Positions 22,642 through 34,273 of a stretch of 64,000 nucleotides of DNA are shown piece by piece (the first letter of the stretch is position 1; each line of letters starts with the position of its first letter). Source of the DNA: Chrysogorgia sp. JL179-B06 (lineage: Eukaryota; Cnidaria; Anthozoa; Scleralcyonacea; Chrysogorgiidae); contig JAYKKM010000047.1 of assembly GCA_035772405.1 (NCBI GenBank), positions 6,586,001 through 6,650,000 of the forward strand. Reading direction: 5' to 3'. Made by a program: the position numbers and the translations under genes. Under the pieces are notes generated by a model. It was not told the DNA's origin. It saw nothing but the letters and a program-made list of their open reading frames with translations, and did no database searches.

Positions 22642-23811
22642 CTATTTCGTCATTCCTGGCCAATATACAATCTCTCTTGCACGTCTTAAACAGCCCTGGA
22701 CTCCGACATGACTTGCATGAATTCTGGCTTTGATGTGCGACCTCGCCCCAAATGGAATAACCAATCGTTCTCCTTTAAATACCAGCCCGTTCTGGATCGA
22801 CAATTCATCACGAAAAGTGAAGTACTCTGTCAAACTTGGTGGAACTTGATCTTTCGTCTCAGGCCATCCCTGTCTGATAATCGTTTTCAGTTTTTCCAGA
22901 TCGTTGTCTACCTCTGTTGCTTGTTTAATCATTGTCAACGTCTCTTCAGTTATTGCAAGGTTACAAACCATATCCATGCTCTCTAGATCTTTCTCGATGC
23001 CACTCTCGGTAGATAACACTGCTTCAGCAAGCTCTTGTGGTCCACCGCTTTCTTTCAAATACGCGCGACTCAACGTATCTGCAAGATACATCTGTGATCC
23101 TCTCTTGTAGGTCACCTCTAGTTGATATTTCTGCAATCGGAGCATCATCCGTTGTAATCTTTTTGGAACACTGAGGAGATTCTTCTTCATAATGCTCTCA
23201 ATGGGCTTGTGGTCGGTCTCGACTTTGACTCGCCGTCCATAAACATATTGTTCAAACTTCTCGGTACCGTAGACGATCGCCAGCATCTCCTTCTCTATTT
23301 GTGCATGCTGTTGCTCGGTGCTAGTGAGAGACCGGGAAGCATACGCAATTAGTTGACCACCTTGCATTAAGCAGGCCCCCAATCCCTTGTCAGAGGCATC
23401 ACACTGCAGATCTTGATCAGGATCAAAGTATTTCAAAACAGGTGGCGATGACAAAATCGCTTTAACTTCGTTGAAACACTTTCCTTCGACATCCTCTCTC
23501 CAGTGGAACATGTTCTCTTCTTTGAGTAGTTCTTTCAACGGTGCTGTGACTGAAGACAAATTTGGTGAAAACTTTTGCAAGTAATTGACCGTACCAAGAA
23601 GTCGTCGGACATCTTGCTTGTTCGATGGTATTGGCATCTTCTGGATCGCTTCCACTTTCGCTGGATCAGGACTCAGTCCCTCGACCGTGATTAAATGCCC
23701 CATAAAACTCACTTGGCTGCGGCTAAACTTTAGCTTCTTTGGATTCAGCTTTATTCCTTTGTTCTTGTACAGCTCTAGAAGGCCCACTAGCTTGTTGTCA
23801 TGATCTACCAC
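22642..23811 (-). pseudogene. Gypsy RT C-terminus, RNase H and integrase zinc domain
   Basis: Begins within the RT thumb region (LNPKKLKFSRSQVSFMGHLI), then the connection (LLGTVNYLQKFSPNLSSVTA). The RNase H domain follows, with DASDKGLGACLMQ, YASRSLTSTEQQHAQIEKE, TDHKPIESIM and ADTLSRAYL, which hold the usual D-E-D-D residues. The integrase HHCC domain starts at HASHVGVQGCLRRAREIVYW. The frame ends at a TAG near 22,640. Upstream it is separated from the RT palm by a frameshift close to the catalytic aspartates. Confidence 0.85.
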
Positions 23812-23839
23812 CGCTTCTTCATAGGAATCTCCAACTCCA

Positions 23840-24605
23840 TAGATTAGAATATCATCACAATGGATTTAACACCTTCCAACCCTTCGAGCGCTGTGTCTAA
23901 GCGTCGTTGAAATTATTCTGGTGCTGGAGATATACCAAACGGCATTCTTGTCCATCTATAGCGGCCCCAGGGTGTAGCGAACGTTGTTAAATAGCAACTT
24001 TCTTGATCCAACTGGACATGCCAGAAGCCATTCTTTGCATCTAGAACAGTGAATACTTTAGCCTTCGATAAATTGAGCAAGACATCTTCTATATCTGGAT
24101 GTGGATAATGATTCCGTTTTAACGCCTTGTTCAATGGCTTCGGATCTATGCATAATCTAATGCTTCCATCTCTCTTCTTGACAGCAACCATAGACGAGAT
24201 CCAATCCGTTGGAACCTCTACTTTGGCCAAGACATCCAATTTCACCAGTCGATCTAGTTCCTCTTTGATTGGCTTCTTTAGTGCAATCGATACTTTCCGG
24301 ACAGGTAGCTTGGAAGGTGGGACTTCATTGTTAACTTCCAGGTGTAATTTCTCTTCAAATCGGCCTTCTCCTGTGAAGATATATTTGTGCACACTGATAA
24401 ATTCAGCCCCCGTCAAAACTTTTGGTTGATTTTTGATAGACAAAACGTTCTCAGTGTTTACTGTCATCAGTTCTAACCTTTGGATAGTTTCAAATCCCAG
24501 CAACGGTTTATGATCATCATTCACCACCACATAATCAATGGCATACTTAATCTGGTTCTTGGGGTTGATGGTCACCGTCTTAAACTTCCCCAAGACGTTC
24601 ATCAA
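23840..24605 (-). pseudogene. Gypsy reverse transcriptase N-terminal half
   Basis: The frame gives RT motifs in order: KEELDRLVKLDVLAKVE, WISSMVAVKKRDGSIRLCID, VFTVLDAKNGFWHVQLD with the first catalytic aspartate, and TPWGRYRWTRMPFGISPAPE. A stop follows directly at 23,913. The sequence beyond it keeps the finger/palm pattern up to the catalytic Asp-Asp pair near 23,846, but a one-base loss immediately before that pair shifts the frame. The enzyme cannot be made as one chain. The N-terminal 60 residues belong to the protease-RT linker. Confidence 0.85.
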
Positions 24606-24862
24606 TTAAACATTACCAATGTCGTTTGCATCGTTTTTAGTTGCTTGAGCTTCAAATCGTTGAAGATCTTTTGATACAGATTCAGCGGCAGAACATTGAC
24701 GGTTGCTCCGCTATCCAACTGGAATTTGACAGACGTATCATTCAGAATCAGATGAGCAAAGATTCTTTTCGCGAACTTGGTTTCGGTGACGGACATAATT
24801 GACTCTTCTCTTAACGTTAGGACGTAATCAACTTCTTCATACTCACTGTCAAGCTGCTTCAC
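24602..24862 (-). pseudogene. Gypsy aspartic protease segment
   Basis: The catalytic loop is FQLDSGATVNVLPLNLY, the DSGA form of retroviral-type aspartic proteases. It sits in a frame shifted by one base relative to gag and ends at a stop at 24,602, where a further frame change leads to RT. In an intact element it would cleave the Gag-Pol polyprotein. Confidence 0.8.
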
Positions 24863-25718
24863 GACTCCATGTATCTTTTCTCTCCATTGTTGTTGTTTGG
24901 TTCGACATTGCGACGCGAAATGGTTTGCTTTGTTGCACTTTAAGCACTTTTTTTCCCCATGCGGGACATTCTTCTTTTATTCTCCGATGTGTTTTACCAC
25001 AACATTTTACCACGCTCGGCTGCTTTTGATGGAGTTGTTTACCATCTTTACGGTTTGACCCTTCGGCTTTTCTTCGCTGATTCTCGTTGTTTTTCTTTCC
25101 ATCTCTCTTCGTACGAACTGTGTGCACGTCCTCGGCTTGAGACATACTTTTCAGCTGTTGATTCGTGCTTTCGCTCGCACGGCAGATATCTATGCAGTTC
25201 CTCAGCGTTAAATCTCTCGCTTGAAGTAACTTCTTTCTGAGACCATTCTCTCGAACTCCCACGACAATTCTATCGCGGATAAAATCATCAGTAAGTTGTC
25301 CATAATTACACGACTTAGCCAGAGCTCTCAACGCAACGACATACGCTTCGAATGATTCATCCGGTTCTTGTATTCGTCGATTAAAATTGTATCGTTCGTA
25401 GATAACATTCGTAGCTCCAACATAGAAAGCTTCGAGTTTCTCCAAGACAACATCAATGTCTGTCTTCTCGATTTCATTCGCCCACTCTAGTCCTCCGTAT
25501 GTTTCAAGCGCTTCGGTCCCAATACAAGTAAGTAACGTTGCCGTTCTTAGTTCCTTCGACTCTTGTCGTAACCGTGAGGCTATCTCATAGTTGTTCCACA
25601 TTCTTTTGAACTTCTTCCAGTTCGATGCCAAATTTCCTTTTGTATCTAATTTGACCGGTAGCGGAATATTAACATGAATGCCTCGAGCAATTCCTGCTTG
25701 CCCATCTCCTTCGGACAT
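24849..25718 (-). pseudogene. Gypsy gag (capsid and partial zinc knuckle)
   Basis: Starts at MSEGDGQAG (25,718). The capsid-like part has WKKFKRMWNNYEIAS, ERYNFNRRIQEPDESFEAYV and LRALAKSCNYG, typical of cnidarian Ty3/gypsy Gag (retrotrans_gag family). A basic linker leads to a zinc-knuckle region around KCCGKTHRRIKEECPAWG. A run of A residues near 24,953-24,960 marks the frame change: the next zinc-knuckle cysteines (KCNKANHFASQC) continue only in the neighbouring frame. It may be a simple slippage mutation; programmed shifting is less likely because later breaks are not programmed. Confidence 0.82.
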
Positions 25719-25719
25719 A

Positions 25720-25965
25720 CTAGTTACTCTGGCTTCATTCTAACGAGTAACGTGAGTTTCTCTTAAACCTGACACAAATATTTTGCGATTTTGTTGCGTC
25801 AGTGAACGCAGATACTGTACCTCATGTAATTCGGCATAATTAATTTTATCGTCGTGTCGACGCCGTATATTGAATGGCGTACTTTTAATAATCTGTACCG
25901 TTCTCCTCGAAATTACTGTAGCTTCTGGCAGTACTTTGCGTATGAAGTTAATCTTCAAACGCGTC
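25720..25965 (-). other. Unassigned sequence upstream of gypsy gag
   Basis: A minus-strand frame (25,740-25,958) rich in Arg/Lys has no recognised domain. No LTR or primer-binding site was found where the gypsy 5-prime LTR should lie. Confidence 0.35.
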
Positions 25966-25966
25966 C

Positions 25967-26278
25967 TTATTTTTTAATATCTTTAAGCAAAAGCACATCC
26001 GCTTTATTTTGTTTGGTTCCGATCGTGCCCTCTCGTGTTTCCATCCAATTTTTCGTCGGACACTTCAAACAAATTGCACTGGAAATGCTTACATCTCGCT
26101 CCTCTAGCAGACGGTTCTGTAATTCGCTAGATGTCAACATATGGTCGTTACTCATTTTCTCGTCGATGAAGTTTTTATCATGGACACTTAAAATGGGATT
26201 CCTTCCACTGCGTTGGGCATCGACTGTACTACCAGTTCGATGGTTCGATGGTAATGTGGGAAACCAATAAAAGGACAT
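25967..26278 (-). pseudogene. Tc1/IS630-type transposase DNA-binding fragment
   Basis: The minus-strand frame contains NDHMLTSSELQNRLLEERDV followed by SISSA, then decays. This pattern (E-L-T-x-x-E-L-x-x-x-L-x-E-R, then V-S-x-S-T-x-x-R) is the second helix-turn-helix region of Tc1/mariner and IS630-like transposases of invertebrates. The catalytic DDE domain is missing. Confidence 0.45.
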
Positions 26279-26279
26279 G

Positions 26280-27240
26280 AAAAGGGAATTTGTGATTAAT
26301 TAATTTGGTAAACTATCACAAAGGGGCAAAGGCACTGATCTGAAAACTAGCAATCTGTAGTGCATGAGCTATTCAATATGCATAAATAAAACCAACTAGA
26401 AGGACTTGTGTTGTCAAGATAAAAAATGGTCATCATTGGCCTCTTTTTTCTCAAATTTGCCAGTGAATAATTAATGAGGTTATACCAATATGAGGTCATA
26501 CCATCCTCCTCAAATCCCATTTATGAGTGTTTAAAAGATTCTAAAACTTGTACAAAGTTTTTTTATGTTTATTGAATTAATGCAGTACTCTTGCTTGGCT
26601 TATCAAACTCAAAAGGATTCTCTATCCAGTCCTAATTTGCAGATCAGTGGTAAAGGGCCTTGTATTACCCTTACTGCTTTGCCAGTTTACCAATTAAAAT
26701 TTGTGAGAACAATTTTGTAAATACTATGAAAAACTTCCGGGTCAGCTTTGTAAATACTAATTTCGTTCCTCAGAATTCAAATATCCTTTGGTGTTACTTG
26801 TGTCATATCTTCCTCTTAAATTATGATAAATACAAGCAGGTAATGGCCTGGTTTTTTCTGGACCCATGTATCCAAAAAGCCATCGAGCAAGCCATCTGTA
26901 TCCAACGGCACGGATATACCTGAAAGGCACACAAAATTAACCATTAAGGCGCAAGGCTTCCTTTGACGAGTAAAATCGCAAAGTAGGGTGCACCTGGGCC
27001 CATTGCGCCTTTAAAAATGCCCAACACTTCCCCCTGGACAAGTAAAATCATCTAGTGTTAGACTGGTTAACCCCCATTGGGTTAACCCCATTAAGACACA
27101 TTGATGTGCCGTTTTTGCTGGTTCACTTCAAACTGGGACCATGTACAGACTAAAATATTGTATATAACATGCAACAGATACCATTCATATAATGTTTTGT
27201 ATATAGTAAATTATACATATAATTTTATATTTAGAATCCA
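26280..27240. other. Gene-free stretch with a small tandem repeat
   Basis: At about 26,945-27,075 two diverged units share GCGCAAGGCTTCC, GACGAGTAAAATC and GTTAGAC-like words, a minisatellite type seen in cnidarian DNA. The frame at 26,660-26,923 has no recognised domain. Confidence 0.4.
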
Positions 27241-27302
27241 ATGTGTATTATTCATAATACAGGATTTTACACAATTTTAGCCATAGGCAAGTATTTGCTT
27301 AC

Positions 27303-27836
27303 TCTTTGCGAGGAGTGCCTGAACGGCAACGGTAGCTTCTTCCTTGACGATCCTTTAACATTGGACCAACTTGAGAGAGGGCAGTCTCGTTGGTTAATGC
27401 CTCATAATCTTTGTGCAGAGTGACACACGAAATATGCTCGATGCTTCCATCGAAAGTAAGCTTGCCCAAATCCTCGCCAACCTCACGACAGCATCTAAAT
27501 TCCCGCGCTCCAACAAGCCTTTCGTATGAACATTTCCACACGTACACCTGAGTAAAAGTTTCATAATAGTTTAAATATGTTTTAATGTCATGATAATCAA
27601 GTTATGATGACTTACCACGAACCAAACTTGACTTTTCGATCGAATCTAGATTCCAAAATGGCTGGCGTCAATCCATCTTCGTTGCGTGCTTCTTCGTCGC
27701 TGTCTTCTTCCATTATATCTTCGCCACGATGAACAAGTGGTTCATCTTGATATGGCTGAAACTGGTAACTATATACTTCGTCGCTCGATTCAGCTGTATC
27801 CGAATGACAACTCGGGCTAGCATCGCTTGAAGACAT
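27303..27836 (-). pseudogene. P2X7 C-terminal-domain-like gene, two exons, partial
   Basis: Exon 1 (27,836-27,616) starts MSSSDASPSCHSDTAESSDE and is acidic, with YQFQPYQDEPL and DGLTPAILESRF. A donor (GTAAGT, 27,615) and an acceptor (27,549-27,548) define a 68-bp intron. Exon 2 (27,547-27,303) has LVGAREFRCCREV, KLTFDGSIEHISCVT and ALTNETALSQVGPMLKDRQG and ends at a possible donor GTAAGC. This matches the zinc-binding P2RX7 C-terminal-like family, heavily expanded in cnidarians, whose cellular role is mostly unknown. The conserved exon 2 frame is one base off the spliced frame, just after the first cysteines, so there is a lesion or an error. The last exon was not found. Confidence 0.6.
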
Positions 27837-27839
27837 TGT

Positions 27840-28700
27840 ATCTGCAAATTAAGTGTGATATAAACAAACACTGTGCCCTGCTCTTTACGTCACACTTCAG
27901 CCGCGAGATATTGGCTCGTTCCCAGTCCTCTGACCACATTATTTGAGGAAAATACGACGTTTGGATGGAAAAAACGCATTAAATCGTTAGATTTCGCAGA
28001 TTTTGACATCAAAATCAGATTCTCCGATACAAAAACCATAAAGTGGGGCGAAAAAAATTTTCGTTTCATAGGCACTTTAATGAATTTATTGTCAGTAATT
28101 TATGAAGTAAACCCTTCTCTCTTTCTGCCTCTAAGTCCGTAGAGCTTTTCGTATTGATAAGATGCTGACATTCATACTTAAATAAATATATGTAAAGTAT
28201 AGTGAACATAATAAATACAGATAAACGTCCTAATCTTGATACACAGAAATACCGATCATCGGCCCAATCTTCACACGACGGTTTACCGCGACTTTCATTC
28301 TTACACTCGGTAATCTTGTTTTGTGATTCTTTCACATTTAACTAGGGTTAATCATCACCGCACACGATCAGTTAGGCGAATGCAATTTGCCACCATTTTC
28401 AAATAACACGAGTAGAGTAAATCTTTAATTGTAAGAGCAATACCGTATGATTGGTTGTTTTATATGCATGCAGGCTTAATTTGATCCGCCATTTTGTTTG
28501 TTTTTGGAAAATCGTTAATTATACTGCAGTAATTAAAGAAATAATGTTGTCATGCATATAATTAAATCATAAAATACATCAATATCAATATTACTCAATA
28601 GGTGACATTTGCAGGGGATTCTGCTAATGAAAATCCTGTGCGTAAGTACACCTTTCCAACAGTATAGTCAAGTAACTATTTATTGCTGCCGACCCTCAGG
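27840..28700. other. Upstream region of the P2X7-like gene
   Basis: No coding feature is supported. The opposing short frames at 27,873-28,142 and 27,890-28,335 show no domain and may be promoter or 5-prime leader. Confidence 0.3.
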
Positions 28701-28858
28701 GAGGCAGCACACTAATCTTGGCTTGGGTGGCTGTGTCTCGTGCCCAGACCTCTTTCCCCGAACTATGTAAAGCGAACAGAATCTCGACTCGTGTCGATTT
28801 GTGGGTTTGTATGCCCACTAATGGCCGCTCAGTTTATGACGTTTTGTGACGTAAACAG

Positions 28859-28922
28859 GCTTCCGAGTATTTACGGAAGTTTGCTTCGGAGGCTTCCGAG
28901 TATTTACGGAAGTTTGCTTTGG
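28859..28922 (+). repeat. 32-bp direct duplication beside a CRE-like site
   Basis: GGCTTCCGAGTATTTACGGA and the following 12 bp occur at 28,859 and again at 28,891. TTTGTGACGTAAAC, a cAMP-response-like motif, lies just upstream. A possible splice donor (CAAG/GTAAGA) is at 29,035, so this may be a promoter or first exon. Confidence 0.5.
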
Positions 28923-29308
28923 ATGTTTTGGACCATCGGGATTCTCACGAGTGAACGCATGCTGTCGCCTGTCAAAATCTCTCATTTCCATTTTCGAAAC
29001 TGCGTTCTTTCAGCGTGGAAAATCACTTATCAAGGTAAGACGATTGTTGAGTATTAGTATGTGCAATTTTAATAAGGCTTGAATTGAGTATTAGTATGTG
29101 CAATACAATTTTCGCTTCGAAACCAACGTATTCATAGGCTCATAGAGAAAACACAGTCATTTCGTATTCATAGCGACTTACTGACATTTAAATAGTCCAT
29201 ACTCGAAGTTAAACGGAAAGTTAAATTCATTTGCATCTTAACCTTTTGAATATTTATATGACTTAATGAAGGCTTGAATAAATATAATTAATAATAATAT
29301 ATTCGTAT

Positions 29309-29424
29309 AGCCATTAATATCCCATAAATATAACCACTATGACTGTATTATGATCAAACACGGTTTAGCCATTAATATCCCATAAATATAACCACTATGA
29401 CTGTATTATGATCAAACACGGTTT
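29309..29424. repeat. Exact 58-bp tandem duplication
   Basis: Two adjacent copies (29,309-29,366 and 29,367-29,424) starting AGCCATTAATATCCCATAAA appear identical. A further pair of ~57-bp units (TTTGCCATTGGGTGTTTGGT) is at about 29,510-29,612. Confidence 0.9.
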
Positions 29425-29867
29425 GTAATCCGTTTCAATCCTGGCTCAGTTTTAACTATCTTTTCAGGAATAAATTAATTTAGTATAATAGTAGTGTTTA
29501 CCAATCTCTATATGTTGCCATTTGCCATTGGGTGTTTGGTTATTATATTTATACCAAAACCATATGTTGGCATTTGCCATTGGGTGTTTGGTTATTATTA
29601 TATTTAATCCAAAAATGCATTGTCTCCACTGTGCACAAGATTGTATAAACATGGACAAAACCTTTGGCCAAGTTTCGAAAGCATATCTTCAATGACTTAG
29701 TGTGCCACTTTGGCAATTGCCAAGGATGCATTTTGAGAAAAGCTATCTTCAATCCTGGCTACAACCTCTGAAACGCTATTTCCTTCATTTTGACAACACT
29801 TTTTAATCTAAAAACACTGTATATTTTTGAACCCAAATCACGTTCTCTTCGCACATTTTCTCCTTAA

Positions 29868-30130
29868 AGAGGCTATGTCACGATTTGCCTGGTTACTCAG
29901 CCAGCACTAATTTCAGCGCCTTCCAGCTCCTTCTCGTTTCACACCACGATTAGACATTAAATTGTCATTACGCTTTACTTATAATGCGTCCAAAAATAAC
30001 CCACCAACATGAAAATAACAAATACTAATCGAATAAATCGTTTAGCTTTTGCTTCGCTTTGATTTTGGATTCCGAATCAAAAATAAAAAAGTACGCTTAG
30101 CTGAGTAACCAGGCAGATCGTGACATAGCC
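29868..30130. mobile_element. Short MITE with TTAA at both ends
   Basis: GGCTATGTCACGATTTGCCTGGTTACTCAG near the left end returns inverted at the right end (…CTGAGTAACCAGGCAGATCG…). TTAA is at 29,864-29,867 and 30,131-30,134. About 40 bp of each end match. There are no coding sequences. Confidence 0.75.
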
Positions 30131-30262
30131 TTAATTTATAGTGTGGAACCTTTGTTTTACAGTCCTTACTGCAGGAAAATATTTTTGTTGCCTTTTATTT
30201 AAAAAGAATTCTCCACACCAATATTATATAAAAGGTCAAGCAACAGCATAATAATTGTAGTT

Positions 30263-30785
30263 ACATGTATATAGTTAGGAAGGATAATCAGTTAAAATCA
30301 CTTGGTTAGGAAGGATGATCATCTCAAAATCATCTTGGTTCTGCAGCAAAATGATAGTTACATGTATAGTAGGAAGTGTAAAAAGTACAAAATAATCTTG
30401 GTTCTGCAGTATAATGGTATTTACATGCAGACAATGTATAATTAAGTTCAAAATAATCTTGGTCCAGCAGTAAAATAATAGTTAGGAACAATCATCAGGT
30501 AAAAATCATATTGGTTCTGCAGCAAAATGGCAATTAGGAAGGATAATCAGTTCAAAATCATCTACATGTAGGTCCAGCAGCAAAATGGTTAATGGTAGTT
30601 AGGAAGGATAACCAGTTCATGAAAATCATCTTGGTTCTGCAGCATAATGTGACAATGGTATATTTACATGTAAGAATAAGTCAATATCGTCTAGGTTCAA
30701 ACAGCAAAATAGTAGTTAGGAAAGTTAAAATCATCTTGGTTAGGAAGGATAATCAGTTCAAAATAATCTTGGTTCTGCAGTAAAA
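30263..30785. repeat. Degenerate ~60-70 bp tandem repeat
   Basis: The words GTTAGGAAGGATAATCAGTT, AAAATCATCTTGG, TTCTGCAGCAAAATG and TTACATGTA recur about eight times with variable spacing. Confidence 0.85.
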
Positions 30786-30965
30786 AGAGCCCTTCATCAG
30801 AGTAAAATGTGGTGAAATAAAATAAATAGGGCTTATATAAGCCAAAAGGGTGACATAAGTTGAAAGTAGCCAATCAAATGCATGGGGAAAAACAAACTAA
30901 TAATTAATGAGATGTGAAAATGTTAAATTATTTGCTATGTTCACAGTTGAGCAGCAAACAGACTG
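30786..30965 (+). repeat. Dispersed repeat copy related to 9,035-9,210
   Basis: Shares CCCTTCRTCAGAG, GTGAAATAA, AGCCAATCA, ATAATTAATGAGATG-like and TATTTGCTAT words in the same order as the left arm at 9 kb. Confidence 0.6.
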
Positions 30966-31119
30966 AGCAAGAGGGAGTAGTACTAGTCAAGGTTAGGGTG
31001 TATGGCAGGTTTAATGCTCAATGGAGTATCAGTGGGAGTAAAGTGGTAGGACGTTGTAGGAATCAAAAGCTTGAAAAGGAATGAAAGTGCATCAGCAGCT
31101 AATAATAAAGTCCTTAGTT

Positions 31120-33385
31120 TACAAGAGACCTTGTTATTGGCTCATACACATTTTCGCTATGATTTGTATGCTGGATTGCAAGGTAGCAATCCAGTATGGT
31201 GTAACTGGGGCCTTAATCACTGATTTCCCTGCATGACAAGGTATTAATTAGTTTGTAATACCATGCTTACAGATGAAATATAATTTGTATTGCTTGAAAT
31301 TCCATGCAAACTATCAACCAAGTGCATGTTCGAGTCATGCATACTGATGAGGGAAACATTTAATAGACATTTTCCCTGTTTTGAGGGAATATTAAAAAGT
31401 TTCCCTGTTTCAAGGCCAGCTGGGCATTTAGGGATTAAATTACCCAGTGAGAACAAAATAAATTGAGGTAAAAAATAAATTGAGGATATTACATGCATGA
31501 CCGTGATGAGATACAAATTTATCTTTGAGTATTGATCACTAATATTGTGTTTTTATTATATAGATGGGAGTGTTTTACTAAGAAATATGTGCAGTGACAT
31601 ATTTTCCATATCCTCACTAGTGAAGATATCGATCACGTGATTAAATATTTTCCCACCTTTTGCATTGAATCTATATTATAATAAAAGGAAAATTACAAGG
31701 TTGCTTGAAGATATGAATTTTATCTTCGAGTGGTAAAAACTATATTTTACTCATTGTTTTCACCACTCGAAGATAAAATTCATATCTTCGCACCACCGTG
31801 TAATATCCTCTATATGTATTATATTGAAATTGATAAAATATCCATGATATAACTTCACATGTGAAGATAAAAATATTACTGCTCATTAAGATATAATTTT
31901 TATCTATATCTATATAACATATAATATTAGATAATTTCCATTCTCCCTCAGCGAGTCCACTATATATGAGTCGGTACTTTCGAGAATTTTGAAAATACAA
32001 AATATATTCAGACTGAAAGAGAAAACTAAGCTCTATATAATATTCCGACAGGCAAAATTTACATATTCACATGAATATATTAAACGTTTATTACTCATAA
32101 CTTACCTCAGTCCACGGAGCATCAATCATTCCTGCATGATTTTCGGGAAACGGAAGTTTAAAATGTAATAATACGGACTATGCATTGCTATTGCTTGTCT
32201 TCTCTCTTCTTCGTCGAGTGTTTCCTCGCAATGTATACAGCTTTGGAATTCATCGTCATTTGGCGCAATTTTGCTGAGTCTGATATTTAACATCGTCGGC
32301 CTGAATCAGGAGTGGTTTGCTTGATTTTTTGAATGGGGGGGGGGGGATCTGACCGTAGCTGACCGTCGCAAACGTCATGCGATTGTAGCCTTTTGATTGG
32401 TCTGCTACCCTTGACCGTCGCATACTTTACTAAAAATAGCATCTGCAACGGGTTATTTTTATCTGACCGTAGCGGAAATGGAGCATGTTGCTATAGTCTC
32501 CAACCTTCAGAGAGCTTAGCAACGGGGCTGTTCATACCCTGACTGATGTTACGCAAAACTAGAATATGGTCTACGAATACTTCAAGTAATCGAGTTATTT
32601 TGAATCAAAGCAAGACGGCATCTTCGGACGACACGTAGCCGGCGTAACCCACGCGATGTGCGATGCAAAATAATAATAATAAGACGTATTAGGAGCATTA
32701 TACAATAGTCTCAATGTACTACAAGTTATCGAATCATTTTGAATAACAAATTTGAAAAGCAAGATTGTCTGATGCAGATTACTGGCCAGCATTCTTATAA
32801 TTAGCATATTTAATTTGGAAAATCTGACCGTTGCAAATGCAACGGTTGCAACCCCCTGGATCTGCCGCTATTACAAACGCCTGTTGCAAGGTCACCTGAT
32901 TAGCAAGTGACAAGTAAATTCAGATGTCAGAAACAACACTGTCAGGGAACACATCATACTCTGCTTCATCAAAATCGCAAAGAATAAGACCTCTGGTTAC
33001 AAGACGAAGGAAATAATTATTTTGTCAAGGAAGAAAATTCCAGAACAGATACCGTTACTATAGCAACGAACTACTGTAATTAACGAAGAAAAGAGAGGAA
33101 CAGTAGCATTGCCCATCAAAATAGTGATTGTAGAAGGAAGAAATGGAAAAAGAGCGATGCTAAATTATATATTTAGAAGACCCTGGGAGTCAGGTAACAC
33201 TACTAACTGAGCGAGTGCGTGGTAAAAGGTTTGAATATTGAAAGGTCAAAGGGACAATTGACACTCAATGGAGTTGTAAACCGAGTCGTTCGACTACAAG
33301 ATGAAGTTGCGATTCAACTGAGTCCTGGGAATAGCGAAAACTCATATTCAATCTGAGCTCAAGTTATTTGAAAGATAAGTAAGCA
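31120..33385. other. Gene-free stretch with hairpins
   Basis: Holds the hairpin at 31,707-31,789, a G homopolymer at 32,335-32,346, and the word CTGACCGT repeated at 32,349, 32,358, 32,464 and 32,825. No gene was recognised. Confidence 0.35.
31707..31789. repeat. Hairpin with 34-bp arms
   Basis: GAAGATATGAATTTTATCTT and the next 14 bp return inverted with one mismatch around a ~15-bp loop. GAAGATAT words recur outside it at 31,621-31,630 and 31,861-31,868, so it may be the core of a decayed MITE. Confidence 0.8.
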
Positions 33386-33389
33386 TGTT

Positions 33390-34130
33390 CCGTCCTCAAC
33401 CTCGATGAAGTGAAGGCAAGATATTCCCACCTCATGCGTGACGTAGATATAAATCTGGACACAGGCATGCTTGGCCAAGATAGCACAGGTATCCTACGTC
33501 AATTAGAAGCCTGTTATGGAGAAGACAACGAACCTTACGATGGATGTACTCCTCTGGGATGGAATATCTGTGGTCCGATTGATGAAGAATCTGAACGAAA
33601 GCAATCAACGTACCACCTCTCTTTCGTGTCGCACGAACCACACTTGGACACCGACATCAACCTAAGATCGTTCTGGGAAATAGAAAAGATACCCGAGTAT
33701 GACAAGGCAGCAATTACCAGAAACTGAGAAACGACCGAATCCTTCAAAAAACAGAGAGATCAACGGTTCAAAAGGATCACCGTTATCAAGGAGGAAACAG
33801 AACGCAAGTTAAAGAGATCACCAGAGTTAAAAGATCGATATTGCAAAGCTATCGATGATTTATATATCAACGAAGGCTACGTTAAGAAGTTGTTCCGAAC
33901 ACCAATAGACACTGGTTGGTACTTTCCTCATCATCCGGTCATTTCAGAATGGAAAATACCAAGCTACGAGTGGTGTTTGATTCAGCAGCCAGGGTAAATG
34001 GAATATCACTGAATGATCTACTAGAAAAAAGTCCATGCCTGTCAAATGATTTGACAGGAATATCACTAAGATTTCGCAGGATTGCTGTTGGAATAACTGG
34101 AGACATATGGAAGATGTTTCTTAGAATGAA
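33390..34130 (+). pseudogene. BEL/Pao retrotransposon fragment (protease-RT linker and RT start)
   Basis: The first segment contains CTPLGWNICGPID and FWEIEKIPEY, both hallmarks of BEL/Pao Pol between protease and RT. A stop at 33,726 follows. The next segment gives ELKDRYCKAIDDLYINEGYV and GWYFPHHPVISEWK. After another frame change come TKLRVVFDSAARVNGISLND and GITGDIWKMFLRM, which carries the first RT catalytic aspartate. The sequence then leaves the family pattern. RNase H, integrase and LTRs are not seen. The Polinton inserted about 140 bp downstream. Confidence 0.72.
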
Positions 34131-34267
34131 TATTATTTCTATAAAGATGTAAATTATGCAAATATGTTGTAAACGAATATTGAAGGAGATAAACTGTGAT
34201 ATTTTATTGTTGTTAATAAAAGAAGAAAGTGTAGAAGAGGTTATGTATTTATATAGTAGAAACATCC

Positions 34268-34273
34268 ATAATG
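34268..34273. other. Target-site duplication ATAATG (left)
   Basis: Identical to 52,770-52,775 on the other side of the Polinton. Confidence 0.93.

Larger units (their letters stand above)
21171..25718 (-). mobile_element. Decayed Ty3/gypsy LTR retrotransposon
   Basis: Reading leftward on the minus strand the order is gag with zinc knuckle, aspartic protease, reverse transcriptase, RNase H, integrase, polypurine tract and LTR. This is the Ty3/gypsy order. Several stops and frameshifts break the polyprotein. One LTR (21,171-21,308) is visible at the 3-prime end. No matching 5-prime LTR was found to the right of gag, so the 5-prime end was probably lost or replaced. Confidence 0.88.

Noticed and set aside
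30263..30785. CRISPR-like array
   Set aside because: The repeats are degenerate, spacing is irregular and the genome is eukaryotic. It is an ordinary minisatellite.
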